Notes under the pieces: model-generated
Database searches by the model: none
Told to the model about the DNA's origin: nothing
What the model saw: the letters and a program-made list of their open reading frames with translations, nothing else
Translations under genes and position numbers: made by a program
Shown here: positions 44,153 through 56,101 of the stretch, piece by piece
Numbering within the stretch: position 1 is the first letter of the stretch
How the letters are laid out: every line of letters begins with the position of its first letter
Source: Panicum virgatum
Taxonomy: Eukaryota > Streptophyta > Magnoliopsida > Poales > Poaceae
Assembly (NCBI RefSeq): GCF_016808335.1
Contig: NC_053136.1
Location: forward strand, 6,182,531 to 6,246,530
Length of the DNA stretch: 64,000 nt
Direction: 5' to 3'

Positions 44153-45258
44153 CGTTGTGCCGGGCTTGTTGCGAACAGAAGACAGAAGCTGCTACGCACA
44201 GCGGAGAGGGATCGAGTAGCCGACCAGCTACTACTCGATCAGCTAGTACGTACTAGCAGTAGTAGCAGCAGCTAGCTATTCGAGCTTCGATTCACACACT
44301 GAGGTGAGCTGTGTGTTTCGACTTCGAGGTTGTGAACTGTGATGGTGCGAAGCCGTCGGATTCGGAGGTCCAATTTAAGGAGCCGCGATGCGCGTGGCCG
44401 TGGAGCTGGGCTTCTCGAATCTCCAGTCACGGTCGCTTGTGAAGCACGTGGAGCTTTATTTTTTTTTCAAAAAAAATAACCAGACTTGAGACTTTCCCGC
44501 CAAAGCGAGTGGGGATGCTCGATCACACGGTACGTACGCGCGCGCGTGCAAATTGCGCCGAACAGGAACAGAAAGCGGCGGACACGTCACCAGTAGCATC
44601 TCTCGATCGAGCCAGCGTGGATTATCTGACGTCACCGCTGCCTTTTTTCCCCTTGTCGGGTGGGGATATGCCATCCATTTTCCATCGGAAGGCTGCTGGA
44701 TTCCTCAGTTTTATTTGTAGTGCACAGCCTTAGAGCAACTCCAGTAGAGCTGCTAAATTTGAGTGAGCAAATACTCATTTAAAAGCCCACTTCTAAATTT
44801 TACTCACCTAAATATGGACCTCCACTCCAGCAGACTGTGTAAATTGGGTTTTTATTTTTCCAACTAACAACTAGGCTCCACCTGTCATTCTCCACTCCCA
44901 GTCACACTCGTCCGTGCGCGTATCCCTGCCCCGCGCCGCCCGCTCTGCCGCGCCCGTCGGCTCCTGGCGCGTACCGCATCCGCTCCGCCAGCCTCCCTTG
45001 CCGCTTCCACCTATTGCTGCTGCAGCTCGACGACGATGTCGCCGCGCTGCGCCTTGTTACCAGCCAGCCCCCGACCGCGTCCACGGCGGGCACTGAAAAT
45101 GGTGCACTAAAAACACCCAAGGTGCAGCACCAGCAAACGAAGAAACGTAATCGCTGGATTGGGAGATTTCTACAATCGCAAGCAGCTCTGAAAATGACAC
45201 CCAATCTGTATAAACCACAATCTGTATGTTCAGAATTACCTTTGCCTTCAGTTTATCA

Positions 45259-45598
45259 TGTTATATTGTGATCCAAATTCGTTGCACAAGAAAAGGCCGA
45301 CTTCCGATGGAGCGAAGCGGAGGCCCGTCGCCAGAAGGCTTGGGCCGGAGCGAAGCGGGGGGCGGAGCCCCCCGTGGTACGGTACATATACCCTTTTAGG
45401 GTTTGCTCCTCGACAGTCTATTCCTCTTGTAAACCGCCGCTAGGCATTGTAAACACACACTCGATATAGTGAAGATTTGCTGGTTGGCGCCTATGGTTTT
45501 TCCCTTTCACATTGGAAGGGTTTTCCACGCTAAATCCTCGTGTCTCCTGTGGTTTGATCTTGTTGTTCTTCGCCGTTTCTTTGCCGTCGTTTATAACA
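45259..45598 (+). repeat. Small Copia-type solo LTR (340 bp)
   Basis: It begins TGTTATATTGTG and ends CGTTTATAACA. The flanking pentamers TATCA (45254-45258) and CATCA (45599-45603) match at four of five. The inner sequence (GTGGTTTGATCTTGTTG, TTTTTCCCTTTCAC) is typical of Copia LTR tails. No internal domain is present. Confidence 0.7.
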
Positions 45599-45753
45599 CA
45601 TCACCCTGTCAAGAACTCGAACGCCCCACAATGTTCATCACAATTTTCATGTTCAGCGAACAGCTCCTCCTCCTCCGATCGAATCCTAACCTATGCAATT
45701 CGAACCCACAGGCCACCGACGGAATGCGCAGCAAGCAACAGGTCTGCTAGCTC

Positions 45754-46440
45754 TCAGTCGAGCGTGTCGCAGCAGTGCCTGACAACGCCCTGGCGCCCGG
45801 TCTTGACGCCGACGGCGCCGAGCCTCTGCATCACGGCGGCGAAGTCCTCGAAGAAGGCGGTGCACTCGGCGAACACCCGGGTGGGCGAGTACTCCCACAG
45901 CGCGGCGTCGGAGACGAGCAGCCAAAGCCCGCGGGGCAGGTTCTTGTAGTAGGCCTCGTCGAAGTGCCGGGGCGTGACGACGTCGTTGAAGATGGAGATG
46001 GTGGGGTCGCTCCGGTACCCCGCACAGGAGCGCTGCAGCGCGCGCGTGAACTCCGGGTTGAGCCACGGGTCGTGCCCGCCGGCGCCGCGGTAGCCGTAGA
46101 TGCGGTGCGCGAACTCGCCAAAGTGGGAGAAGCCCACGGTGTGGGCGCCAGCCAGCGCCACCATCTCCCGGGGCGTTAGGCCCATGCCCTCGAACAGCCG
46201 CACCATGGCGCGCGCCGACATGTTGGTGCTGGGCAGGTTCCCCTCGACGTCGCGGGCGTCGGAGGGACGGGCGTCGCGCGGCCCGAGCGCGACGGGGAAC
46301 CACAGCCCGCCGAGGATGCCCATGAGGTCCCGCGCCGCGAGGGCCAGGATGTCGGCGCAGGAGACCACGCCGGGGCAGGCGGCCTCGAGCGCCGCCTTGG
46401 TGGCGGCCCACGGCGTCGAAGGCGTCCGCCGGCGGTATCG
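45754..46440 (-). pseudogene. Class III peroxidase fragment captured in a DNA element
   Basis: The minus frame is open for about 220 codons with GVVSCADILALAARD, GGLWFPVALGPRD, EMVALAGAHTVGFSH (proximal haem His), FNDVVTPRHFDEAYYKNLPR and AFFEDFAAVMQRLGAVGVK. The pattern is closest to the PRX31/41/63 type. The N-terminal third, including the distal Arg/His, and any signal peptide are absent. Upstream codons (AFDAVG) are in another frame, so a frameshift lies near 46410. The cysteine normally after GxSH is Phe. The family oxidises phenolics with H2O2 in the cell wall; this fragment cannot. Confidence 0.88.
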
Positions 46441-46660
46441 GGAGCCTGGCGAATGAACGCAGGGAAGAAGGAAAGGAAAAAAAAAGTGGGACCCACAGTT
46501 GGCAGCCCAAATAGAGGGCCACCAAATTGAGAGGGAGAAATTTGGAAGGCCTACCAAAATGGCACCCATTTAGAAGGCCTGCTGGAGATCAATTTTTTAC
46601 ATCCACCGAGCAAATATAGAGATGACAGTCCATTTAGCAGCTCTACTGGAGTTGCTCTTA

Positions 46661-46914
46661 GTCAACTGAAATTCGGAATGGAAATGGGCTGAGCTCAAAA
46701 TTGAAACTATAAACAGGCACCGAGCAGTTCACAAACATAAAGCAACACCATGTTTTAGTGTATAATTAAATAAGCATATTTTACTTTAATTTTTTGGACA
46801 ATTTCATGCACTAAATAACCAAAATAATCTCCACCAAATGCCAATATGGATTTTTACGGGCCACTGAAAGTCATCAGTTAGCACAGCTTAGCACCAAGTT
46901 TTCACCAAGTCTCA
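46661..46914. other. Short intergenic spacer between two DNA elements
   Basis: AT-rich; no feature seen. Confidence 0.5.
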
Positions 46915-47194
46915 ATTTTAAAAGAGTAAATTGCACTCCAAGTCCCCAAACTTGTCTCAAAGTTTCACCTAGGTCCCTAAACTCTCAAATCGTTCATCTG
47001 GATCCACAAACTGTGTAAAGGTGTCCACCGCAGGTCCCCGACACCTTTACACAGTTTAGTGCTGATGTGGCATGCCACGGTGGTAAAAATATACAAATGC
47101 TCCCTCAATTTCTATCATCTTCTATTTTCTGTCCACTTTTGCCCTCCTCTCTCTCCTCGCTGCCCCTCGCTGCCTGGCCGCCGCCCCTGTACCT

Positions 47195-47510
47195 AAAAAA
47201 ATGCGGCCGGGTGGGAAAAGACCGCCCCACCGGTATTAACTTAAGAAGAAGCCTCGGCTTCTCCGACCGAGAAAATCCCCGAACCCTGGCCCCGCCCTGA
47301 CACTGGGAGACGTAACCCCTGGGAACTGTGCCTGGGTCATGTAAGGGTCCTCAGGCCGACTTGGGCCGTCTCACACCAGTGCTTTAGCACACGGGGCCAG
47401 CGAGGAGATTTTTTTACCCTCAGTCTGAAATTCGCTCCCACGGGGAGTCGAACTCAGGACCTGATAGGTGCCGCCGGAGTGACTAACTAACTGGGCTAGC
47501 ATCCTTTGGC
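47195..47510 (-). mobile_element. tRNA-derived SINE (316 bp)
   Basis: Perfect 15-base duplications GCCGCCCCTGTACCT flank it (47180-47194 and 47511-47525). On the minus strand a box A-like TAGCCCAGTTAG (47498-47487) and box B GTTCGACTC (47453-47445) form a pol III promoter near the 5' end. The 3' end is a run of seven T on the minus strand (47201-47195), as in T-tailed grass SINEs. Confidence 0.85.
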
Positions 47511-47874
47511 GCCGCCCCTGTACCTACTGCTGCAAAGGCGGCGGTGGTGGCTCTCGCAGTTGCCGGCTTGGGCGCTGGCTCCACGGGCGAGGGCGCTCCA
47601 GCCTCCATCCCCTACGGCTGCGCCGCTGCCCAACATGGCCGTGCCAGTCTTCCTGCCGCCGCGCACAAGCCTTGCCCGCGAGGCCTCTGACGCCCAGGCT
47701 GGGGTGCCAGATCCGCAAGGCAGCAGCCGCCCAGGCCCGCGAGCCTTGCCCGTGGGGCCGCCGACGCCCCGGCTGACTGGCGTAGTAGTAGGCGGTGCGC
47801 GGCACGATGTTGGGGCGGTGGAGGCAGCCCAGCACGGTCATGTCGTGCTCGAACTCCTTCCTGGACGCACCCGC

Positions 47875-50800
47875 TGTGACGGAACTGTCAAATTAAAATG
47901 CAAAATTAAATGTAATTGCCATCATTTGAACATATCAGGCGCATTAGCTTAATCATTTAATTTGACAGTTTTTTCTCAACCCACGTCCCGATCGAAACAA
48001 CACCGGTAGTCCCACGCGAAGGTGGGCGCAGATGGTACAACATGACAATACTTAGAAAATACTAGCATAGTACATAGTGCGAAATATTAAGGTTTACAAA
48101 CCGAGTTCAAATACAAAGATAATTTACATGCCATTTTACAAAAGTTGGATAAACATATAATCCGACAGCTACGATAAAAGATTACACACTTTTCCCAAAG
48201 GTGTGTAATCAGAAGTCCATCTAAACATCTGGGCCAGCAACCTCCCAACCTTCCGCGTTATGGAGGATGAACTTGGCGCAGCAAGGGCAGAAATCTACAT
48301 CTGCGTGGCCTGAAATAAGTATGGCAACAAACTCTGAGCAACTGATACTCAGCAAGATTTACCCGTCTCTGGGTATACTTAGCCCATTATCTAGACATGC
48401 AAGACTTTTTGGCTGGTGGTTGGTTTTGCAGAAAAATCAACTACAAGTGAATACTTACTTTCAGTATTTTAACTCAATATTCTATATAGATAGCTCATTG
48501 ACTAAGGTTTGCATATCTAAATCAAACAAGTTAAACATCAAATATTAATTCATAGTAAATATTTCCATCTATCATTCCTGTTCCATCAAGTCTTACTACG
48601 ATGCGACAAAGAGATCAAGGCTCTCATAACCACGAGATACGGCGAATCGATCCGATTTAACTTTGCAAGGTGTACCTAACCAACACGGCACGCATAAGTC
48701 CCGTCGGACCACACGCACCAACCCTTCCTCTCCTCGCCTCGAACTACAGGAACCAGCCCAACGATATATAGTCAGTCGAGCCCTACGGGAGACCACCAAA
48801 AGTAAACATATGCAACCCCTTTCTCCGCGGCCACTCGACTACCCTAGGAGTTGGGTGCGGGTTCATGTACTTTCAAAGCAAGGAAGTACTAGGCTTACTG
48901 GTTTCGACTACCTCCTACTCCCGGCATGCGGTTAGTACAATTCAATCCCCGATCAGCACTGCCGACAACGACCGGTCCTTAATCGACATAGATGGAGCTA
49001 AGACACCCAGGAACCTTGTCCTGCTGCCATACCTATATTTCATCATTATTCCCCGTCTGGTCTCCATTTTCCTTCATTCCATATTTCATTTCATATCTCA
49101 TATACTAAAAAAATAAAAACATCATATATCTCGCGAGTACCAGAAGATTACTCGACTTTTATCCTATACCTCGCGAGTGGCAGGAAATCACTCGACTTCT
49201 ACCGGGACCTATTAAGCATAGCAGTGCTATCGACCTACACATACTAATATAAAACTCAGGGAACCTAGGGATCATGCAACCAGAGTTCCAGACAATTCCT
49301 AAAAATGTAATACACAAGTAATAAATATATAATAATTCATAATTTAAAATAGTAGATCATGCACCGGGGCTTGCCTTCGGGCTGTTGCTCAGTGCTAGGC
49401 TCAACTGGGCCTTGGGTCGAGTTCTCGCGAATCTCCTACTGGGCTTGCCCGGACTGCTCCTTGGCTCCGCGATTACCTCGAACATGACTTCCTCGGCTAC
49501 GGGCTCTATATGCATGCATACGAAATAATGAGAATGCAGACATGATTTACAACGCATAAAGCAAACGTTGACTGATTACGTATATATAAAAAAACTAATG
49601 ATTCAGAACATAAATTAATTCACAACAGACTAGACCTGCAAGGAAACTATTAACATATTTTTCATAATTCTTATAGAATTTTATATGTAAAGATGTTCCT
49701 TATTCATTGAAAAAGGCACTGATTTACACATATTATATAATGACATATAAACTATATTTTTTAGACACGAGAGTTTTACAGTGAATTACTCATGCATAAA
49801 GTGAGCTACTACTTAAGTTTCATACTTTTTGGACTAGCAGATCTATAGAAATTAAATAAACAAGCTTAGGCACAGTTTACATTCTAGCAGGAGCAAAAAG
49901 GATATTGTACATGAATGAACATTTTTCCATTGTAGATCTGGAGCTAATGAATCCAACAAAATTGGTTTCACATTTTTACCATTTTTTGTTGATTTGTTAT
50001 GTATTTTAGAACATTCAGCTGAATTAATCCAAAAATCAACAAATTCACTACTTAACCTCCCCCTGACCAGCCGGCCCCACTGGTCAGGAAAGGGGCTGGC
50101 CTTCTTCCCAGGCCACGCACGCACGCCAGCCATGTCTAGGCAAAGCCAGGGCCGGCAGCGTGGCGCGCCGTTCCCGCCCGGCGGCAAGGCCGCCCGCCCG
50201 CAGGGCTAGCACCTACACCATCTACGTGATAAGGAGAATCCCACCATGGTGTGCATGAGAAGGATCGGCCTGCCATGGCCAGCGGCGAGGCTCGGGAACG
50301 AACGCAAACAACGCAAACGTGGAAGAACGAGGAGAGCAAGAGCATCACCAGGTCACTTACAATCGATTTGATCTGTTGGGCGACGAAAACGGTGGCCGGA
50401 GATGAGAGTTCGACGGCGAGGTGGATCTCAGGCACGAAGAAGACCAGCGGCCGGGGAATCCTCGATTCCCGGCGAGGTGAGGGTCGGGGCTGTGATGGGA
50501 GGGGATGGGGAGAAAGCTAGGAAGGCAAGAAAGCTTCGGGCGTAGTGGATTTGGAATCCATGGAGGGGCTCGCGGATTTGGTCGATGAACACGAGCTGCT
50601 CAAGCTCTATCCATGGTGGAATGGAGGAAGAAGAAACTAAGCGAGGGAGAGAGAGAGTCAAGGCTCGAGCTGGGTTTGGGGAGCCTGAACGAGGACGTCC
50701 AGGATGCCGAGGATGGCCGGAAAAGAAGGGAGGCCTCGCCTCTGGGCGGCCGGCGCGTGGCGACGACCGGACTGGCACTCGGTCTCAGCATGGGCGATGG

Positions 50801-51032
50801 CGCTCCCCCATTGACTGCGCTGTCCCAAGCTCGCACGGACACTGAGGATGGCCGACGCGTGGCCACGGCACAGCATGCCGGCGAGCAAGCGCTCGCCGCG
50901 CATCGCGCGTGTATGGGCTCCGGATGGGAGCAGGAGAGGAGTTTGGGAGATTTTTGACTCGTTTTTGACTCAATTTGAAATTCTAACATTGTTTAGCATA
51001 TGTTTAAATCGACTAATTAAGTAGCTGTTACA
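47875..51032 (-). repeat. Solo LTR (3158 bp) related to the 3.2 kb LTRs
   Basis: Plus ends TGTGACGGAACT and AGCTGTTACA match the ends of the 29176-32410 LTR. Internal blocks also match, for example GGTTTCGACTACCTCCTACT at 48900 and 30127, and the GCGAATCGATCCGATTTAAC block at 48642 and 29869. Flanks CCCGC (47870-47874) and CCCAC (51033-51037) match at four of five. There is one LTR and no interior, so it probably arose by LTR-LTR recombination. Open frames at 50136-50990 are GC-rich LTR sequence. Confidence 0.85.
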
Positions 51033-51229
51033 CCCACCGCCGCCGTGGCATCGCGCATCCGCTTCACGACCACGAGCTCTGCCACGGCGAAATCCCCAGC
51101 CACAATTGCCACCACCGCGGCGCGGCTCATCTTCCCCTTGCCGACGCCTAGCGCCTCCGCGCTCGCAAGCCGCCCCACGGCGAGGATGCCACCATGGCGG
51201 CAGCCGGAGGGCATTCCTGAGCCTCCTCC

Positions 51230-52050
<821 letters not shown>

Positions 52051-52232
52051 TAAAAGAAGATATAACTATACGAGGGGTTTTTTAAAAATGTTTGCCACTA
52101 AGAAGCCACATGGCATGCCACATCAGCACTAAACGCTTGTGTGGCGTGTCTGGGAGACCGATATTGAGAGTTTAGGGACCAGTATTTCGGGACAAGTTTG
52201 GAGACCTAGGGTGCAATTTACTCATTTTAAAA

Positions 52233-52605
52233 GCTTGCACTTCTGAAATCTTCCTTTTTTTAATAATATCATCAAATGGAAGGTTTGTGGCAGGTGAAGA
52301 ACATGGTTGTATTCAAAGATCAGATCAAGCACACCATAATTTCCTTCATCTCGATCTAATGTAAGATGCATTTGAACATGACAGCATGTTCTTGTTTGAG
52401 CTCGGAGATTCTTTGTGACATGTTATTGCGTGGTCGACGGCTCTCCTTGGAACACACATATCTACATGAAGTTTTTTTTTTTCATTATTCTTACTTTCAT
52501 TGGTGTATCTTTTTCTGACCTCAAAATCTACATGACCACGATGCTCTGCCCAGACTCCACTAACTCACTCTTAGTCGCCTATTGGCTCATAGCTGGGTCT
52601 ATTAT
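52233..52605. other. Spacer between MULE and RAD23 duplicate
   Basis: Nothing recognised. Homology with RAD23 intron 2 begins at about 52606. Confidence 0.5.
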
Positions 52606-52950
52606 TTGGTCTGCATTGATGCTTTGTAGTTCTGCTGACCGTCTTTCATTTGGCATAGCTTAATACTATTATAACGTTCTATGTTGCATCTATACTACAC
52701 ACTACTCCTTGTATATCACAGTAAAAGAGTACATGATATATGACAATACGCATTCTGATGCTGGCTGTTCCTTGAATAATATGTGTAATGGAGAATATCT
52801 ATTGGCTATATTACTACATTATTCATCATTTTCCTGCAATGCTTGTACACTTAGTCTGTTTCATATAAATGCTTGATTATCTGCTATCTTTGCAGAGCAA
52901 AATATCTGGTTCAAGTGGAGCCTCATCTGCCCAGGTTACTCCCTTTACGC

Positions 52951-52978
52951 GGGGGGGGGGGGGGGGGGGGGGGGGGGG
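52951..52978 (+). repeat. Run of 28 G
   Basis: An uninterrupted G run in the intron after exon 3 of the RAD23 duplicate. The paralogous site in the intact gene (59194-59197) has four G. It may be real expansion or a gap or sequencing artefact. Confidence 0.9.
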
Positions 52979-53315
52979 CGCGGACACAAACTACCAGCCT
53001 ACGTACTTACTGCCTGAACCTTTGCTAGCCCTCAAGCAGTTCTGAAACCAGTCAGCCACCTCCTGTAGATCCTCTACGACAAGCTCCACAACCCCCGTGA
53101 GTGTCTTGCTGGCGTTTTCTTTTCTTTTTATTTTTACCTCTTCATTCATTTACATGGAGTGTTGCTTCAACTATTGGGATGAATCTATTATTCGTTTTGC
53201 AGTGTGGCAGAAGCTACAACTTCTCAGCCTGAAAGATCTCCTGCACAGTATGTAATCCGGTCCGCCACTCATATATCTGTGCTTTTGGCTCTTTTGACCA
53301 CTTAAATCTCTTCCT

Positions 53316-53342
53316 CTCCCTCCCTCCCTCCCTCCCTCCCTC
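53316..53342 (+). repeat. (CCCT)n microsatellite
   Basis: About six TCCC units in an intron of the duplicate, shorter in the intact copy (59533-59540). Confidence 0.7.
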
Positions 53343-54530
53343 TTTTCTCAAATAATTTGCAGCATTGAATCATGCAACCATGGAGAAAAAACTTCCATAG
53401 CTGTAGCAACACATAAGCGGCGAAATCAGCTAATATTATCATGTGTAATGGGATAACGTAAAATAAAATCTCCCAACTTCTCCATGGAAATGTAAATATG
53501 GCCCAGTAGAAGCTGCAAAAACCTAGTTATCAAAACACATAATAAGTACATGCAATGCTACAGCTTTAGAACATAATTGAATGAAATTTTGGATTGGGAA
53601 AAAACTGAAAGCCACTCAAAACAGAAAGCTTAGGTCTCTAGTAGGAAGCTAGGCCCCAAACCCCCTGAAACTTGGAAGACACATATGAAGTGTTCTTATG
53701 ATTCCAGATCATTCATGTCCATTTATTGCATTTAGTGCTTAACTGATTATGCTGATGTATGCTTGTTTTACTTGTTTCTTTTTGTTAGGGCCCCTTCAAA
53801 CACATATGACAATGCAGCATCAAATCTACTATCAGGAAGCAATATTGACACAATGATTAACCAGCTAATGGAGATGGGTGGAGGCAGTTGGGACAGAGAT
53901 AAAGTCCAAAGGGCTCTTCGTGCTGCTTACAACAACCCGGAACGTGCTGTTGAATACCTGTACTCTGTATGTATTTGTTTTTGCCCCTTCATGTTTTTTG
54001 GATTGATTCCAATGTTCTGCTTGTAAGGGATGAATTTTGTTTATCTCAAACATTAGGGTATTCCAGTAACAGCTGAAGTTGCTGTTCCAGTTGGTGCTCT
54101 AGGAGGAAACACAACTGATCAACCTCTTACAGGGGAAGCCAATCTCGCTGGAATTCCAAACAGTGCTCCATTAAATCTTTTTCCGCAGGTTTACTACATT
54201 CTTGGTTCATTTATTATCACTGCGTATTGAAGAATGTGTTAACCAATTGCACAATTCAACAGGGGGGTTCCAATGCTGGAGGTGGGCCACTTGAGTTTCT
54301 TAGAAACAACCAACAGGTTCTCATAGTTTAAGTTTTGTCATTTATGGTTTTCGCTATTATTTTCCCTAGCTAAAAAATGTAATATATTAGAAATACAATG
54401 CACCCATGGCATGTCCTCTTTTCCTTGAATACCGGGCACGTCCTCTTGTGCTCATGCCTATCAATGTAGGTGATGATCTAACATATTGGAAAGTTGTAAC
54501 TTGTAACACCGTCATCCCGTCCCTTGTGCA

Positions 54531-54826
54531 ACAACAACAACAACAACAACAACATAGCCTTTTTTTCCCAAGCAAGTTGGGGTAGGCTAGAGATGAAACC
54601 CGAAAGAAATAAGTTCAAGGTTCAGGCACATTGATAGCTAGTCTCCAAGCGCTCATATCCAAAGCTATCTCTTTAGAGATATTCCAATCCTTAAGGTCTC
54701 TCTTAACCGACTCATCCCACATCAGTTTAGGTCTACCTCTACCCCTCTTTACATTATCGACCCGCTCAAGAACCCCATTATGCACCGGCGCCTCAGGAGG
54801 CCTTCGTTGGACATGTCCAAACCATG
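54531..54826 (-). mobile_element. 5'-truncated RTE-type LINE fragment
   Basis: It is flanked by a perfect 17-base duplication ATCCCGTCCCTTGTGCA (54514-54530 and 54827-54843). The minus strand encodes the C-terminal end of an RTE reverse transcriptase (RRPPEAPVHNGVLERVDN, RGRGRPKLMWDESVKRDLKDW) and ends in a (TTG)n tail (54531-54554), typical of RTE. It is absent from the same intron of the intact RAD23 (near 60680). Confidence 0.88.
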
Positions 54827-56101
54827 ATCCCGTCCCTTGTGCATCAACACTTATTTCCCTAGTAGTGTTAATGTGCCATCTTGTGCTAGGACAGACCTCC
54901 AAATATGGTGTGAGCACGAGCTTTGTTGAACTATTCATTAAACCTTCTGTTGTGGAAAGACTAGTACCTGTTTCCTTGTAAGTAAATAAAAAACTTCATT
55001 GTTCTAGTTAGGAATTAATAGCATCTCATTTGTTTTTGCAGTTTCAAGCACTTAGGGAAATGGTCCAAACAAATCCACAAATCTTGCAGGTTTTGCGCTC
55101 CTACTTTGAATTGCATTCCATAGTTTCTTATGTAGCACCTGCCTAAATGTTGTGCTGGTATCATTTTATAGCCTATGCTCCAGGAATTGAGCAAGCAGAA
55201 TCCTCAAATTCTAAGGTTGATTCAGGAGAATCATGCTGAGTTCCTTCAGTTAATAAATGAGCCCTTTGAAGATGGCGAGGGGTAAGCATTCTCTTATTTG
55301 CTTGATTATTTTTTCCATTCCTTTCACTTGAGTTCTTTGTCTGCCTCATCACCACTTGCCAACTGGAGTAGATTCCTTGTATTTTGTTGTTGTAAATTCC
55401 TATTCAATGATTTTCAATGAATAGATATAGTAATGTCTCATTTCATCGATCCCACTTCCTCAAAATCTCTAGGGACTTCTTAGAACAACCTGAGCAGGAT
55501 GAAATGCCTCTTACTATCAATGTTACACCAGAGGAGCAGGAGGCCATTGGACGGGCAAGTATAACATAGTCAACTCACTATGTGCTTTACTGCATAGATA
55601 TCTGAAATTGCATATCATCACACTCTGGCTTCATTTTCATATATTTCAGCTTGAATCCATGGGGTTTGAGAGAGCACGTGTCATTGAGGCATTCTTTGCC
55701 TGCGACAGGAATGAGGAGCTAGCTGCAAACTATCTTCTTGAGCATGCTGGTGAGGAAGATTGAGCGGGAATAGTTTGCACTCGGTGAGAACTCGGCCATC
55801 CTCAGGCTGATTTTCGTTCTCTAAACTGATATGGCATATAGTTCACATCTTAAAGGATGTTTTCTTCCTTTAAGCTTGACAGCCTTTTCTGGACATCTGA
55901 CCCAAATTGATCGAGAATGCAACGGTAGTTCTGAATTACTAAGCAAGGTTGAGAATGAGCCGGACACTTCGTATTGATCCCTTGTGCGAGACCCCATATT
56001 ACATGTCGCCCTGTACATTTAAAGTAAATACACGTAATAGAATGCTTCTGTATTGTATTTCCATTGTTGCCTTCTGTCGTTCTCTAGTCCATTGGTGCAG
56101 C

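Larger units (their letters stand above)
44733..46657. mobile_element. TTA-flanked TIR element (PIF/Harbinger-like) carrying a peroxidase fragment
   Basis: The left end GAGCAACTCCAGTAGAGCTG and the inverted right end are identical for about 26 bases. TTA duplicates at 44730-44732 and 46658-46660. No transposase is present, so it is non-autonomous. It holds a class III peroxidase fragment (minus), a small solo LTR (45259-45598) and a GC-rich stretch (44900-45090) of unknown origin. Superfamily assignment rests on TSD and end sequence. Confidence 0.82.
52896..55763 (+). pseudogene. RAD23 duplicate lacking the ubiquitin-like domain exons
   Basis: Ten exons correspond one-to-one with exons 3-12 of the intact gene: 52896-52934, 53029-53096, 53203-53247, 53789-53966, 54057-54188, 54263-54316, 55042-55089, 55172-55281, 55473-55554, 55650-55763. 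All exon lengths are equal to the intact copy and the joined frame is open (289 codons before the stop). UBA1, the XPC-binding domain and UBA2 are thus intact. Exons 1-2 (UBL domain), the promoter and the start codon are missing. The donor after exon 11 is GC instead of GT. It is probably a pseudogene; if expressed from a new promoter it would make a UBA-only protein that binds ubiquitin but not the proteasome. Confidence 0.85.

Noticed and set aside
47445..47498. Possible tRNA gene (A and B box)
   Set aside because: No cloverleaf can be completed; the boxes head a 316 bp SINE with target duplications.
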